A stretch of 9,878 bases of DNA from Crenothrix polyspora (GTDB lineage: Bacteria > Pseudomonadota > Gammaproteobacteria > Methylococcales > Methylomonadaceae), in the NCBI GenBank assembly GCA_945903675.1, contig CAMDOP010000109.1:1-9878 (forward strand), given 5' to 3'. The translations under genes were made by a program, and so were the position numbers. This document shows positions 1 to 7,029 of this stretch, in pieces (positions within the stretch are counted from its first letter, which is position 1; every line of letters begins with the position of its first letter). Under the pieces are notes generated by a model. It saw only the letters and a program-made list of their open reading frames with translations. It ran no database searches and was not told the origin of the DNA.

Positions 1-459
1 ATGCTCGGCCAACAAATAATCTAGATTATTAGGGCCAACTCGATTAGTTTTTTCTCGATTAAAAGTTTGATAAAAAAGTAACCCATTGGGTTTTATTGCG
101 CCTATTATCGCATCACTTAGAGTACGGTCAAGAAATCGACTGACAACAACGACATCAAAGCTACATTTAGCGAAGCTTTCGACCTGTATATTTTCTTGGC
201 AAGCATTGATATTTAGCCTTTGCGTAGCTGCACTGACCTTTAATTTCTCAATAGCAACATTTGAAATATCCCAGGCAGTCACCGCCAAACCTTGCTGGGC
301 TAAATAGAGTGCATTAGCACCCAAGCCACATGCTAAATCCAAAGCGACTCCGGTGCTTGGCAACAAATAATGATTTTCCGTCAACACCTTTGCTGCGGAA
401 TAATCAGCAACATCGGCCTGATTATAAAGCAAATTCCATTTATTTATTAACGTATTCAC
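1..459 (-). CDS. Class I SAM-dependent methyltransferase, 3' end cut off by the window edge
   Basis: The 153 visible residues are the N-terminal part of a Rossmann-fold methyltransferase. The glycine-rich SAM loop DLACGLGAN lies at about residues 41-49 and the acidic residue ending strand 2 is in AWDIS (D64). A FDVVVVSRFL strand (about 101-110) and a KPNGLLFYQTF segment (about 123-133) follow, typical of TehB/UbiE-like small-molecule methyltransferases. The substrate cannot be told. The best start is a GTG whose first base is the last base of the preceding LysR stop (TAGTG), so the two genes overlap by one base and are probably translationally coupled. The coupling suggests co-transcription with the regulator, but a shared job is inference. 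Family assignment is firm; the exact start is less so, because no ATG is available in frame nearby. Confidence 0.8.
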   Translation of the reverse strand, partial: MNTLINKWNLLYNQADVADYSAAKVLTENHYLLPSTGVALDLACGLGANALYLAQQGLAVTAWDISNVAIEKLKVSAATQRLNINACQENIQVESFAKCSFDVVVVSRFLDRTLSDAIIGAIKPNGLLFYQTFNREKTNRVGPNNLDYLLAEH

Positions 460-1367
460 TATTCTGAACCTGGCATACTCACTCGACCTTGTAACCACAC
501 TTGCAAGAAATCCATAAAACTTTTTACTTTTGCCGACAAATACTTTCTATGGGGATAAACAGCATGAATATCTAAAGGTGGCAGTGGATAGTCTTCTAAG
601 ACGACTTGCAGCGTGCCATTTTCTATATCTTTACCCACGATATAAGTCGGCAACATCACCAAGCCTAAGCCATTGAGTGCAGCAATACGAATCGGATGCG
701 CAGCATTGGACTGCATTCTTCCAGATACCACCACTGTTTTAAAGCCGGAGCCGTTTTTAAATTGCCATTTATTGCGCGGCGATACGGCCCAATTGATTAA
801 ACAACTGTGATCTGATAAATCGTCTGGTGTATGGGGCACACCCTCACGTTGCAAATATTCTGGAGAAGCACAAATCACTAATGAGGAACTAGCCAATCTA
901 CGCGCCACCATACTCGTGTCATCTAAATCACCCAATACAATAGCAAGATCAATCCCCTCATCAATTAAATCACCGGGACTACCTTGCACAACCATTTCAA
1001 TGGTTAAGTCACTATATATTTTTAAAAACTCAGCTACTGCACGCGCAATATGTGTTGCACCTATCGCCGGCGGCGCACTAATTTTTAATAAACCTCGGGG
1101 TTCAGTTTGCAAATGTGTAACGGCGGACTCCATTTCATCGACATCTAACAATACTTGCTGACAGCGTTCCAAATAAGAGATACCTACATCCGTTAAACTT
1201 AGACTACGCGTGGTACGATTAATTAAACGCGTACCCAAACTACCTTCAAGCTGCATTATATGTTTGGTGGCCATTGCTCTAGAAATACCCAATTCACGAG
1301 CACCTCCGGCAAAACTGCCTGCTTTTGCCACACGAACAAAAACGGTCATACTGGTTAATTTATCCAC
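459..1367 (-). CDS. LysR-family transcriptional regulator
   Basis: This is a 302-residue LysR-type regulator, the usual size for the family. The N-terminal winged helix-turn-helix covers about residues 1-60 (MTVFVRVAKAGSFAGGARELGISRAMATKHI, with TRLINRTTRSLSLTDVG as the wing). A linker helix follows, and from about residue 90 a periplasmic-binding-like effector domain begins at RGLLKISAPPAIG. I chose GTG at 1367 (VDKLTSMTVF) because GAGGG sits 5-6 bases upstream and family members commonly begin DKL.SM.VFV. The frame stays open to 1580, but the extra 71 codons read through a dispersed repeat and are not credible protein. A weak promoter-like pair (TTACTG at 1454-1449, TATAAA at 1430-1425, 18-base spacer) lies between the repeat and the gene. 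The inducer and targets are unknown; the downstream methyltransferase is a natural candidate partner. Confidence 0.88.
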   Translation of the reverse strand: MDKLTSMTVFVRVAKAGSFAGGARELGISRAMATKHIMQLEGSLGTRLINRTTRSLSLTDVGISYLERCQQVLLDVDEMESAVTHLQTEPRGLLKISAPPAIGATHIARAVAEFLKIYSDLTIEMVVQGSPGDLIDEGIDLAIVLGDLDDTSMVARRLASSSLVICASPEYLQREGVPHTPDDLSDHSCLINWAVSPRNKWQFKNGSGFKTVVVSGRMQSNAAHPIRIAALNGLGLVMLPTYIVGKDIENGTLQVVLEDYPLPPLDIHAVYPHRKYLSAKVKSFMDFLQVWLQGRVSMPGSE

Positions 1368-1424
1368 AGTGCCCTCATAGCTATAAGTCGGCTTAACGCT
1401 AGCGCAACCCGACCATATTGATTT

Positions 1425-1454
1425 TTTATATTTGTAACTGATATTACGCAGTAA
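1425..1454 (-). promoter_or_regulatory. Possible promoter of the LysR-methyltransferase pair
   Basis: On the minus strand TTACTG (1454-1449) and TATAAA (1430-1425) are separated by 18 bases, about 60 bases before the GTG start. The match is modest and the area is AT-rich, so chance is possible. Its position supports the shorter LysR start, since a promoter here would lie inside the longer reading frame. Confidence 0.3.
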
Positions 1455-1491
1455 CGTATTTTTATTCTCGTTTGCCGCGCTGAGCACCGCA

Positions 1492-1690
1492 GGTTTTGTT
1501 GGGATTAGCCCGAAGGGGCGCGGCATGGATGCCGCGCGGCGGTAGGAGGGCAGGAAGCCCTCTCTACCGACCCCCGACAAAACCGAGGAGCGCAGGAGCT
1601 AGCTGCAATCGAGCCGCCTTTTCTTTGGATACTTTCTTTTGGCGGAGCAAAAGAAAGTATCTCGCATTCGGGTGCGAATACCCGATTAAC
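1492..1690. repeat. Composite hairpin-rich dispersed repeat
   Basis: This roughly 200-base block is far richer in G+C than its surroundings and is built from nested palindromes. Outer arms GGTTTTGTTGGG (1492-1503) and CCCGACAAAACC (1573-1584) pair with one wobble. Inside is GCGCGGCAT-GG-ATGCCGCGC (1518-1537, perfect 9-bp arms). A further GGTAG...CTACC hairpin enclosing AGGGC/GCCCT lies at about 1541-1567. After the outer stem comes a perfect 14-bp hairpin (1628-1661) and a small ATTCG/CGAAT dyad (about 1665-1677). From memory, repeats of this style with a CTTTCTTTTGG hairpin are scattered between genes in several gammaproteobacteria and give false ORFs. That copies occur elsewhere in this genome is inference. 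It separates the LysR gene from the small membrane-protein unit. Confidence 0.65.
1628..1661. terminator. Perfect 14-bp stem hairpin within the composite repeat
   Basis: GATACTTTCTTTTG (1628-1641), loop GCGGAG, then CAAAAGAAAGTATC (1648-1661) form a perfect inverted repeat. The stem is strong enough to act as a transcription barrier on either strand. No T-run of terminator type follows on either side and no gene ends immediately before it, so a terminator role is only possible. It may simply be part of the repeat. Confidence 0.4.
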
Positions 1691-1824
1691 ACATCGTCGC
1701 GATAACGATCTCATTATTTGTTTTTATAAACCGCTAAAAGGACCCGCTATCGTCTAATATCAACAAATCATTGACATCGGCAATTATATCCTAAAAAGAA
1801 ACAATCCATTCATTATTATGAGTA

Positions 1825-1852
1825 TTGTGCTTGTTAAATATCAATCTATAAT
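1825..1852 (+). promoter_or_regulatory. Sigma70-type promoter for the small membrane protein
   Basis: A consensus TATAAT (1847-1852) is preceded at 16 bases by TTGTGC (1825-1830). Transcription would start near 1859, giving an untranslated leader of about 75 bases before the ATG at 1934. The -10 match is perfect and the -35 partial. The unit also has its own terminator, which supports independent expression. Confidence 0.5.
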
Positions 1853-1933
1853 ATGAACCAAGTACTACAGCAACAGAACTTTTAAAGCAACAATAAACTC
1901 TGAAAGATTCTTTACTTTAATAGGATTTATCTC

Positions 1934-2086
1934 ATGAACAGTCCAAACAAACACATGATCGTTGGTTTACTTTTTGTTGCTGGTATCTGGAGCTTTATTT
2001 CCGGCCAATTTATTATTTCTACCGTATTATTTGCTAGTGCTGCTATTTATAGCAACATCGTAATGCGTGAAAACCTGAACAGCTAA
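1934..2086 (+). CDS. Small (50-residue) hydrophobic membrane protein
   Basis: This short frame starts at ATG with AGGA eight bases upstream and ends at TAA. The product begins MNSPNKHMIVGLLFVAGIWS. It has a short polar N-terminus, two hydrophobic stretches (about residues 8-20 and 25-40, separated by SFISGQ) and a polar tail MRENLNS. It would form one long or two short membrane segments; no signal-peptidase site stands out. A matching promoter upstream and a Rho-independent terminator 75 bases after the stop argue that this is a real gene. I do not recognise a family, and the function is unknown. Small inner-membrane proteins of this kind often modulate larger membrane complexes, but nothing nearby says which. 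Confidence 0.6.
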   Translation: MNSPNKHMIVGLLFVAGIWSFISGQFIISTVLFASAAIYSNIVMRENLNS

Positions 2087-2123
2087 GTGCTACAAAGTTA
2101 ACTACCTCCTGGTGTTATGCCTC

Positions 2124-2154
2124 CAAGCAGTTTCTCCTCATAATGTTCTGCTTG
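2124..2154 (+). other. Hairpin upstream of the terminator
   Basis: CAAGCAG (2124-2130) and CTGCTTG (2148-2154) are perfect 7-bp inverted arms around a 17-base loop, between the small ORF stop and its terminator. Just before it, ACCTCCT (2104-2110) is an exact complement of AGGAGGT in the terminator stem. The 3' region can therefore fold in two competing ways. Confidence 0.4.
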
Positions 2155-2161
2155 AACTTTT

Positions 2162-2199
2162 ACCTCCCTGTACGTCAGTGTACTAGGAGGTTTTTTTTT
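2162..2199 (+). terminator. Rho-independent terminator after the small membrane protein
   Basis: ACCTCC (2162-2167) pairs with GGAGGT (2186-2191), and an upper stem GTAC/GTAC (2170-2173 with 2180-2183) closes a six-base GTCAGT loop. A run of nine T follows at 2191-2199. The orientation fits transcripts from the small ORF on the plus strand. Confidence 0.8.
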
Positions 2200-2285
2200 G
2201 CTTGAAATAAGGGCTAGTAAGTTTATATCAGGGTTATTTGGAGTCAACCGTTCACTTATAAACAGGGCTCTGCTGAATGTAGACA

Positions 2286-2372
2286 AAGGGTTCAAGGCGA
2301 AAGATTAAGCCTAAAAGGCTAGCAACTTAAGGCGCGACAAACACTAGACTTCGCCTTTCGCCTTTCACCCTT
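2286..2372. terminator. Long imperfect inverted repeat at the end of the O-antigen operon
   Basis: The 18-base arms at 2286-2303 (AAGGGTTCAAGGCGAAAG) and 2355-2372 (CTTTCGCCTTTCACCCTT) match at 16 of 18 positions around a 51-base interior. The interior holds its own AGCCT-AAA-AGGCT hairpin (2308-2320). The structure begins 17 bases after the stop of the last minus-strand gene. There is no T-run, so it is more likely a transcript-stabilising or Rho-assisted 3' structure than a simple terminator. It also insulates this operon from the facing plus-strand unit. Confidence 0.5.
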
Positions 2373-2388
2373 AGCCTGTGCTTAGGAA

Positions 2389-4362
2389 TTAAGCTAAACT
2401 GTCCTGTCTTAAGTTGGTAGCCGCCTGCTTCCATAGTACGTCATTAATATCACATTGTGGCACAAAACCGGACACTGCTTGCGTTAACACTTGTCTAATC
2501 TGCTCAAAATCATCCTCAAAGCTAGCCTGCTCTAAAAGCTGTAACATCTGCTCTAATTCAGACCACGCAATCACTTGCTCTTGTGCACGCATAATTCTAG
2601 GGTGAGTGGTATCTGAGACATCATCACCAATCAGTAACTCTTCATAAAGCTTTTCTCCTGATCGTAATCCAGTATAAATAATCTCTATTTCACCTGCAGG
2701 ATGAGCCTCATCCTTTATTTCCAAGCCACTTAAATGAATCATACGTTTTGCCAAATCGATAATACGTATAGGCTCACCCATATCTAAGACCAAGACATCC
2801 CCCCCCTGACCTAAAGCACCCGCTTGAATAACCAACTGCGACGCCTCAGGAATAGTCATAAAATAACGAATGATACGCTCATCGGTGACCGTTACAGGAC
2901 CACCTCTAGCGATCTGCTCTCTAAATAAAGGCACGACAGAGCCCGAAGAACCTAACACATTACCAAAACGCACCATAGTAAAACGAGTGTGATGCGCACT
3001 ACCAAAGCCTGCACTTAGCGCTTGTAAAATAAGCTCCGCAAAGCGTTTAGTGGCTCCCATAGTATTAGTCGGCCTGACCGCCTTATCGGTTGAAATTAAT
3101 ACAAACAATTCTACATTAGCTTTAATAGCGGCTTGAGCAGTATATAAAGTACCGAAGATATTATTCCTAACCGCCTCACCTGGATTTTTCTCTACCATAG
3201 GGACGTGCTTATAGGCCGCCGCATGATAGAGCGTTTGCACTTTAAAGACCGAACACACTTTCTCTATGCGCCTAGCGTCGGCAACAGAACCTATTACGGT
3301 AATAATTTCGATAGACGAAGATTGAGCCTTACGGCTTAATAAATGCTGTAAATCTTTTTCTATGGCATAAAGTGCAAACTCACTCAGCTCAAAAAGTATC
3401 AAGGTATGTGGCTGCAATTGAACAATTTGCCGACACAATTCCGAACCTATAGAGCCCCCTGCGCCAGTAACCATAACTATCTTTTCAGTAATAGCTGCAG
3501 CCAATAACGATTGATCGGGGGCGACCGCACGACGCCCTAAAAGATCAGCAATATCGACTTCCTGCAAAGCATCAACGGTAATTTTACCTTGAGCAATATC
3601 AGACAAACCAGGCATAGACATAACATGCACCGCATAGGGCTCTAAAAGTCTAATTAAATCACTAATACGTGAGCGTTTGGCGGAAGGCATGGCCAGCAAC
3701 ACATCAGAAATCTGATAACGCTCTATTAAATAACTTAAATCACTAAAAGGATAAATACGTAAGCCGTTAATTTTACTTTTATGCAATAAACTATCATCAT
3801 CTATAAAAGCAATCGGACGAAATTCACGACCATAAACCAAAGCAGAGGCCAACTGCACACCGGCACTGCCGGCACCATATATCAGTACATTTTTTTTACG
3901 AACATCAGTGGTATCGCGAAGACCACCTAAACGAAAATAAGTATCGCCCAACCACCAGCGCGCAAATAAACGACTACTGCCAACCAACAACATCACCAGT
4001 AACCAATTTATAGGCGAAACGGTACGCGGAATAAATTTAATACCGGATCCATACCAGACAAAAGCAAAAATCAGCGCATATAGAGTTGTCGCTTGAATGA
4101 TGGTCCATAAGGCGCGCATTTCTATATAGCGAATAATGGCTCGATATAAGCCTAATCTGATAAACACACACACTGCGATCATTGGCGCTATAGCAAACAA
4201 ATACCACACATCGCCCTTGGGCACATACAACTCACCCCAGCGTAATGAAAACGCTGACCATAAAGCGAACCATACAAAAAACACATCAATACTAATTAAA
4301 ATAAAAGCCTTACTGTGTCTTTTAAGACCAATAAACCAATGCGCCAAAATAGCCTGCTTCAT
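2389..4362 (-). CDS. wbpM: WbpM/FlaA1-type membrane nucleotide-sugar 4,6-dehydratase
   Basis: The 657-residue protein has the full-length architecture of the WbpM group: four membrane segments (about 20-38, 54-72, 90-106 and 116-130), a first Rossmann domain with GAGSAG (163-168), and a cytoplasmic SDR domain with TGAGGSIGSE (299-308). Members remove water across C4-C6 of UDP-GlcNAc to give UDP-4-keto-6-deoxy-GlcNAc, the precursor of QuiNAc or FucNAc. The catalytic segment reads STDK (424-427) and TMGATK with M435 and K439. The usual SDR tyrosine is replaced by methionine, a hallmark of this family. I start at ATG 4362 because it overlaps the upstream stop as ATGA, with GAGAAG before it. The frame stays open to 4488, but that extension lies inside the transferase gene. 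Last gene of the three-gene operon. Confidence 0.92.
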   Translation of the reverse strand: MKQAILAHWFIGLKRHSKAFILISIDVFFVWFALWSAFSLRWGELYVPKGDVWYLFAIAPMIAVCVFIRLGLYRAIIRYIEMRALWTIIQATTLYALIFAFVWYGSGIKFIPRTVSPINWLLVMLLVGSSRLFARWWLGDTYFRLGGLRDTTDVRKKNVLIYGAGSAGVQLASALVYGREFRPIAFIDDDSLLHKSKINGLRIYPFSDLSYLIERYQISDVLLAMPSAKRSRISDLIRLLEPYAVHVMSMPGLSDIAQGKITVDALQEVDIADLLGRRAVAPDQSLLAAAITEKIVMVTGAGGSIGSELCRQIVQLQPHTLILFELSEFALYAIEKDLQHLLSRKAQSSSIEIITVIGSVADARRIEKVCSVFKVQTLYHAAAYKHVPMVEKNPGEAVRNNIFGTLYTAQAAIKANVELFVLISTDKAVRPTNTMGATKRFAELILQALSAGFGSAHHTRFTMVRFGNVLGSSGSVVPLFREQIARGGPVTVTDERIIRYFMTIPEASQLVIQAGALGQGGDVLVLDMGEPIRIIDLAKRMIHLSGLEIKDEAHPAGEIEIIYTGLRSGEKLYEELLIGDDVSDTTHPRIMRAQEQVIAWSELEQMLQLLEQASFEDDFEQIRQVLTQAVSGFVPQCDINDVLWKQAATNLRQDSLA

Positions 4363-5396
4363 AAGACTTCTCTTTGACCTGCACGAAAAAAAATAGCCAA
4401 TAACATCACTGGTACATAAGCTAATAGCAAACCTAAGCCAGCATCGATATGCTTTAAGCCCACACATAAAGCCACTGGCAATAACCACACTAAATTAATA
4501 ACTGCCACCGCTAAAGACACTTTCTTATGAGATTGATAATAACGCGCAGCATATTGATAACCGTGACTACAATGCGCTTGATAGACTTTATCGCCTCTTA
4601 ATAAGCGCCTGAATAAGGTCCAAGTCGCATCAGTAATAAAGACCGCTAATAAAATTAGCCAGCTCCATAAAAACGAAGAGTCAAGCCATGCCGCTTGAAT
4701 AGACAATAAGCCCAATACGATACCTAAAAACCCACTACCGGCATCACCCATAAAAATCTTAGCGGGTGGAAAATTCCACACTAAAAAACCGCAAACCGTG
4801 ACCGCCAACAATACCGGTGCTATCCATAAAGCAATCACTTCAGCTTGCAAAACGTACAAAAGTGCCGCACCTAAGCTAACGGTAATCGCCTCAATACTGG
4901 CGAGACCATCGATACCATCCATAAAGTTATAAAGATTCAGTAACCACACCAAATACAGTACGGCTAAAAGCTGACCTATCCAACCTAAATCTAAAGTAAC
5001 AAGCTCAAAACCTGGCACAGGTAAGGTCAGTGTTGGCAATCCACCTAAACAATAAAGCCCCCACGCAGCGGCACTAAAATGCACCAACAAACGCCAGCGC
5101 GCGGCAATATGACCATGGTCATCTAAAAAACCAGTTATAGCGACAATCGAACCTGCACCCAAGAATGCCCATAACGCTGAAACTGTAACTAGATCTAAGC
5201 AAAACAGCGAAAGCAGCCCCAACAAAAACACAATGACTATCGATAAGCCACCGCCTCTAGGTGTGGGCAGTTGATGTGAACTACGCGCATTGGGAATATC
5301 TATCAAACTCGCCGCTAAAGCATAGCGACGTAACCAGCCCGTCAAGAAGCCAGCTAAAAGTAAAGCTACGATGAATAAACCGACTAACATTAACAT
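4359..5396 (-). CDS. wbpL: WecA/WbpL-type undecaprenyl-phosphate sugar-1-phosphate transferase
   Basis: The 345-residue polytopic membrane enzyme (about 10-11 segments) is of glycosyltransferase family 4 type. It transfers an N-acetylated sugar-1-phosphate from a UDP-sugar to undecaprenyl phosphate, the first committed step in O-antigen or capsule repeat assembly. Conserved loops are all present: DIPNARSSHQLPTPRGGG (33-50), GFLDDHG with the Mg-binding DD (92-93), NFMDGIDGLA (157-166), FMGDAGSG (215-222) and the C-terminal RRLLRGDKVYQAHCSHGYQ (263-281). Neighbours making the 6-deoxy-amino sugar point to a WbpL-like preference for QuiNAc or FucNAc rather than GlcNAc, but the sequence alone cannot settle this. 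The start overlaps the preceding stop by seven bases (ATGTTAATG; a second in-frame ATG lies at 5390). The stop overlaps the next start by four bases, indicating tight coupling. Confidence 0.92.
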   Translation of the reverse strand: MLMLVGLFIVALLLAGFLTGWLRRYALAASLIDIPNARSSHQLPTPRGGGLSIVIVFLLGLLSLFCLDLVTVSALWAFLGAGSIVAITGFLDDHGHIAARWRLLVHFSAAAWGLYCLGGLPTLTLPVPGFELVTLDLGWIGQLLAVLYLVWLLNLYNFMDGIDGLASIEAITVSLGAALLYVLQAEVIALWIAPVLLAVTVCGFLVWNFPPAKIFMGDAGSGFLGIVLGLLSIQAAWLDSSFLWSWLILLAVFITDATWTLFRRLLRGDKVYQAHCSHGYQYAARYYQSHKKVSLAVAVINLVWLLPVALCVGLKHIDAGLGLLLAYVPVMLLAIFFRAGQREVL

Positions 5397-6373
5397 GGTG
5401 ATCTATGACTATAAGCGACTGCGACCTTATGCAAAGCCTCTTGCACAGAAACAGGCGGTTGCCAGCCCAGTAATTCACGAGCTTTAGAGCTATCAACCTG
5501 TAAAGAACCACATAGTCGTTGCGCCATAGCTTGTTTACCTACTAACTTAGCACCCAGCATTAATAGGCTTTCTGGTAGTTTTATTAATCTAGCGGGTTTA
5601 CCGAGTGCTGCCGCCATAGCCGTTAACAATTCAGGCGTAGACAGATCCACACCATCTGAGGCTAAAAAGATTTGATTAGCCGCCGCCGGATGCGTAATAC
5701 AAACTTGAATTAAATCGATTAAATTATCTAGGGCTAATAAGCTGCGTTGATTATGAATACTACCTAAGGGCAGAGGAATGCCTAAAGCTAGGCAGCGCAT
5801 CATAGTTCTAAAATTAGCCTTAACACCCGGGCCATAGATTAAGGAGGGACGAATAATGACGACCTCTAAGCCTGTGTCTTTAGCTAATTGCTGCAAGGCC
5901 AACTCGGCTTCGTATTTAGACAGCCCATAAGCATCTAAGGGTGATGGTGCTTGCTGTTCATGATAAGGATGACCTAAGGCCGTGCCTTCGCCATTCACTT
6001 TAATTGAACTTATAAAGATAAAGCGTTTGACGCCAGCTAACGCTGCTTGCTTAGCTAGATTTAAAGTACCCTCGACATTGACTTTACGATAAGCTGATAA
6101 AGCATCAGCGGCCGTTTCGTTCATCACATGGACACGAGCCGCCAAATGAATCACCACCGCGACATCAACCAATGCATTAGCCCAAACCGTAGTGCCATTA
6201 ATGTCAACTATTGATAGCGTTTCTTGCCCTTCATTAACTTGAAAATGATCACGGACTGCACAACGCACCTGATAGCCTAGCTTAACCAACGCTGTCGATA
6301 AAGGTAAGCCTACAAAACCTTGAGCGCCCGTAACAAGCACGAGCCCTGACCTTAAATTTTCTGAATGTTGCAA
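5390..6373 (-). CDS. NAD-dependent epimerase/reductase for nucleotide sugars (WbpV/WbpK-like)
   Basis: This is a 327-residue extended short-chain dehydrogenase. TGAQGFVG (15-22) is the NAD-binding turn. HLAARVHVMNE (76-86) is typical of the family, ISSIKVNGE (121-129) carries the catalytic serine, and YGLSK gives the catalytic Y149 and K153. RPSLIYGPGVKANF (175-188) marks the substrate-binding side. Beside a WbpM-type dehydratase and a WbpL-type transferase, it most likely reduces the 4-keto sugar to UDP-QuiNAc (WbpV-like) or UDP-FucNAc (WbpK-like); which one cannot be read here. It is the first gene of the operon. No ATG is available: the best start is TTG at 6373 with GTGAG nine bases upstream, and an internal GTG eleven codons later would clip the protein close to its NAD loop. 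Confidence 0.87.
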   Translation of the reverse strand: MQHSENLRSGLVLVTGAQGFVGLPLSTALVKLGYQVRCAVRDHFQVNEGQETLSIVDINGTTVWANALVDVAVVIHLAARVHVMNETAADALSAYRKVNVEGTLNLAKQAALAGVKRFIFISSIKVNGEGTALGHPYHEQQAPSPLDAYGLSKYEAELALQQLAKDTGLEVVIIRPSLIYGPGVKANFRTMMRCLALGIPLPLGSIHNQRSLLALDNLIDLIQVCITHPAAANQIFLASDGVDLSTPELLTAMAAALGKPARLIKLPESLLMLGAKLVGKQAMAQRLCGSLQVDSSKARELLGWQPPVSVQEALHKVAVAYSHRSPC

Positions 6374-6418
6374 TGCTTTTAACTCACTGTATATGAATAC
6401 TATCTAGCTTTGCCATAG

Positions 6419-6424
6419 AGTATA
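6419..6424 (-). promoter_or_regulatory. Possible -10 element of the three-gene sugar operon
   Basis: TATACT (6424-6419) lies about 46 bases before the TTG start and would give a leader of roughly 40 bases. No convincing -35 hexamer sits 16-18 bases upstream, so this is a weak prediction. It is supported mainly by the absence of any co-directional gene within 300 bases. Confidence 0.3.
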
Positions 6425-6534
6425 CCATATCAACATTATGGCTAAATATTGTGCCGTCACCTAAATTCAGTTGCACTGCCATTATTAAGTAAAAACTTAG
6501 GAGTGCTGAACTTCAGAGACGGTAAAAGAATTCT

Positions 6535-6560
6535 AAATTCTATAATCGCTTCAACGCTTT
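6535..6560. repeat. Left copy of a 26-bp direct repeat bracketing the toxin-antitoxin pair
   Basis: The segment around CTATAATCGCTTCAACGC recurs at 7532-7557 in the same orientation with 24 of 26 bases identical. The two copies enclose the toxin-antitoxin genes with little else. The core contains a perfect TATAAT, so each copy might also act as a -10 element reading rightward. A perfect palindrome TTTGCGCGCAAA (6558-6569) adjoins this copy only. Confidence 0.6.
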
Positions 6561-6586
6561 GCGCGCAAATACTTAAATAAACCGCC

Positions 6587-6608
6587 ATACCGGCGAGGAT
6601 GCCGGTAT
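6587..6608. repeat. REP-like palindrome
   Basis: ATACCGGC-GAGGAT-GCCGGTAT has perfect 8-bp arms, and the flanks read CC...CCATG. The style matches the REP-type palindromes that many gammaproteobacteria scatter between genes. It lies 104 bases after the antitoxin stop and could protect or terminate that transcript. No T-run follows. Confidence 0.5.
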
Positions 6609-6711
6609 CCATGTAGCCTAGGTTTTAAGTTAGTGGAATCGAGGAAATCTGAGCAAAAGCAGCATCAATTCAGCCTTATTGCATCGAGGTTACTAGCTGA
6701 GCTTCTTGGAA

Positions 6712-7029
6712 TTAGGCAATTGCCATCAAGCCTTTTTTCTGAATAACAGCTAACAAGCGTAATGCAGGCCCACCGGGTTTTTTAACCCCTCTTTCCCAAT
6801 CAGAAACCAAGTTTTTGGAAACATTTAGATAGCGAGCAAACACAGGTTGCGAAATGTGCTCGCGCAATCTTAAGGATTTTATTTCATCTGGGCTCATCAC
6901 TAGAACAGGAGTCAGGCACGCTTCATCAAACTGACGCATGGTTTGCTTATCAATTGAACCAACCTCATGCAAAGCCTCCATTGTTTCATGAATGGCAGCA
7001 AAGGCATCACTGCGATATTTTTTAGTCAT
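6712..7029 (-). CDS. XRE-family antitoxin of a type II toxin-antitoxin pair
   Basis: This 105-residue protein has a C-terminal helix-turn-helix: EIKSLRLREHISQPVFARYL (about 49-68) is the first part, and NVSKNLVSDWERGVKKPGG (about 69-87) holds the recognition helix. It resembles the HigA/YiaG-like antitoxins that sit downstream of RelE/HigB-type toxins. The N-terminal half is helical and charged, as expected for the toxin-neutralising part. The gene overlaps the toxin by eight bases (the ATG lies within the toxin's last codons), so the pair is one transcript in toxin-first order. Antitoxins of this order usually repress their own promoter. An 11-bp palindrome upstream of the toxin (7434-7444) is a candidate site. 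Confidence 0.88.
   Translation of the reverse strand: MTKKYRSDAFAAIHETMEALHEVGSIDKQTMRQFDEACLTPVLVMSPDEIKSLRLREHISQPVFARYLNVSKNLVSDWERGVKKPGGPALRLLAVIQKKGLMAIA

Noticed and set aside
86..307. 73-residue plus-strand frame at the left end
   Set aside because: It is antisense to the methyltransferase, whose SAM motif is clear on the minus strand.
1368..1580. N-terminal extension of the LysR protein to ATG 1580
   Set aside because: It translates palindromic repeat DNA, LysR proteins start close to the HTH, and a ribosome site precedes GTG 1367.
1505..1714. Short frames on both strands across the hairpin repeat
   Set aside because: Both are side effects of the GC-rich repeat; compositions rich in Arg, Ser and Cys with no family resemblance and no ribosome sites.
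2098..2295. 65-residue minus-strand gene between the small membrane protein and the O-antigen operon
   Set aside because: Its lysine run is the antisense of the terminator's T-run, it covers the whole terminator, and it has no recognisable product.
4363..4488. Longer WbpM start at 4488
   Set aside because: The added residues lie within the transferase gene in another frame. The ATGA overlap at 4362 with a nearby ribosome site fits operon practice and family length.
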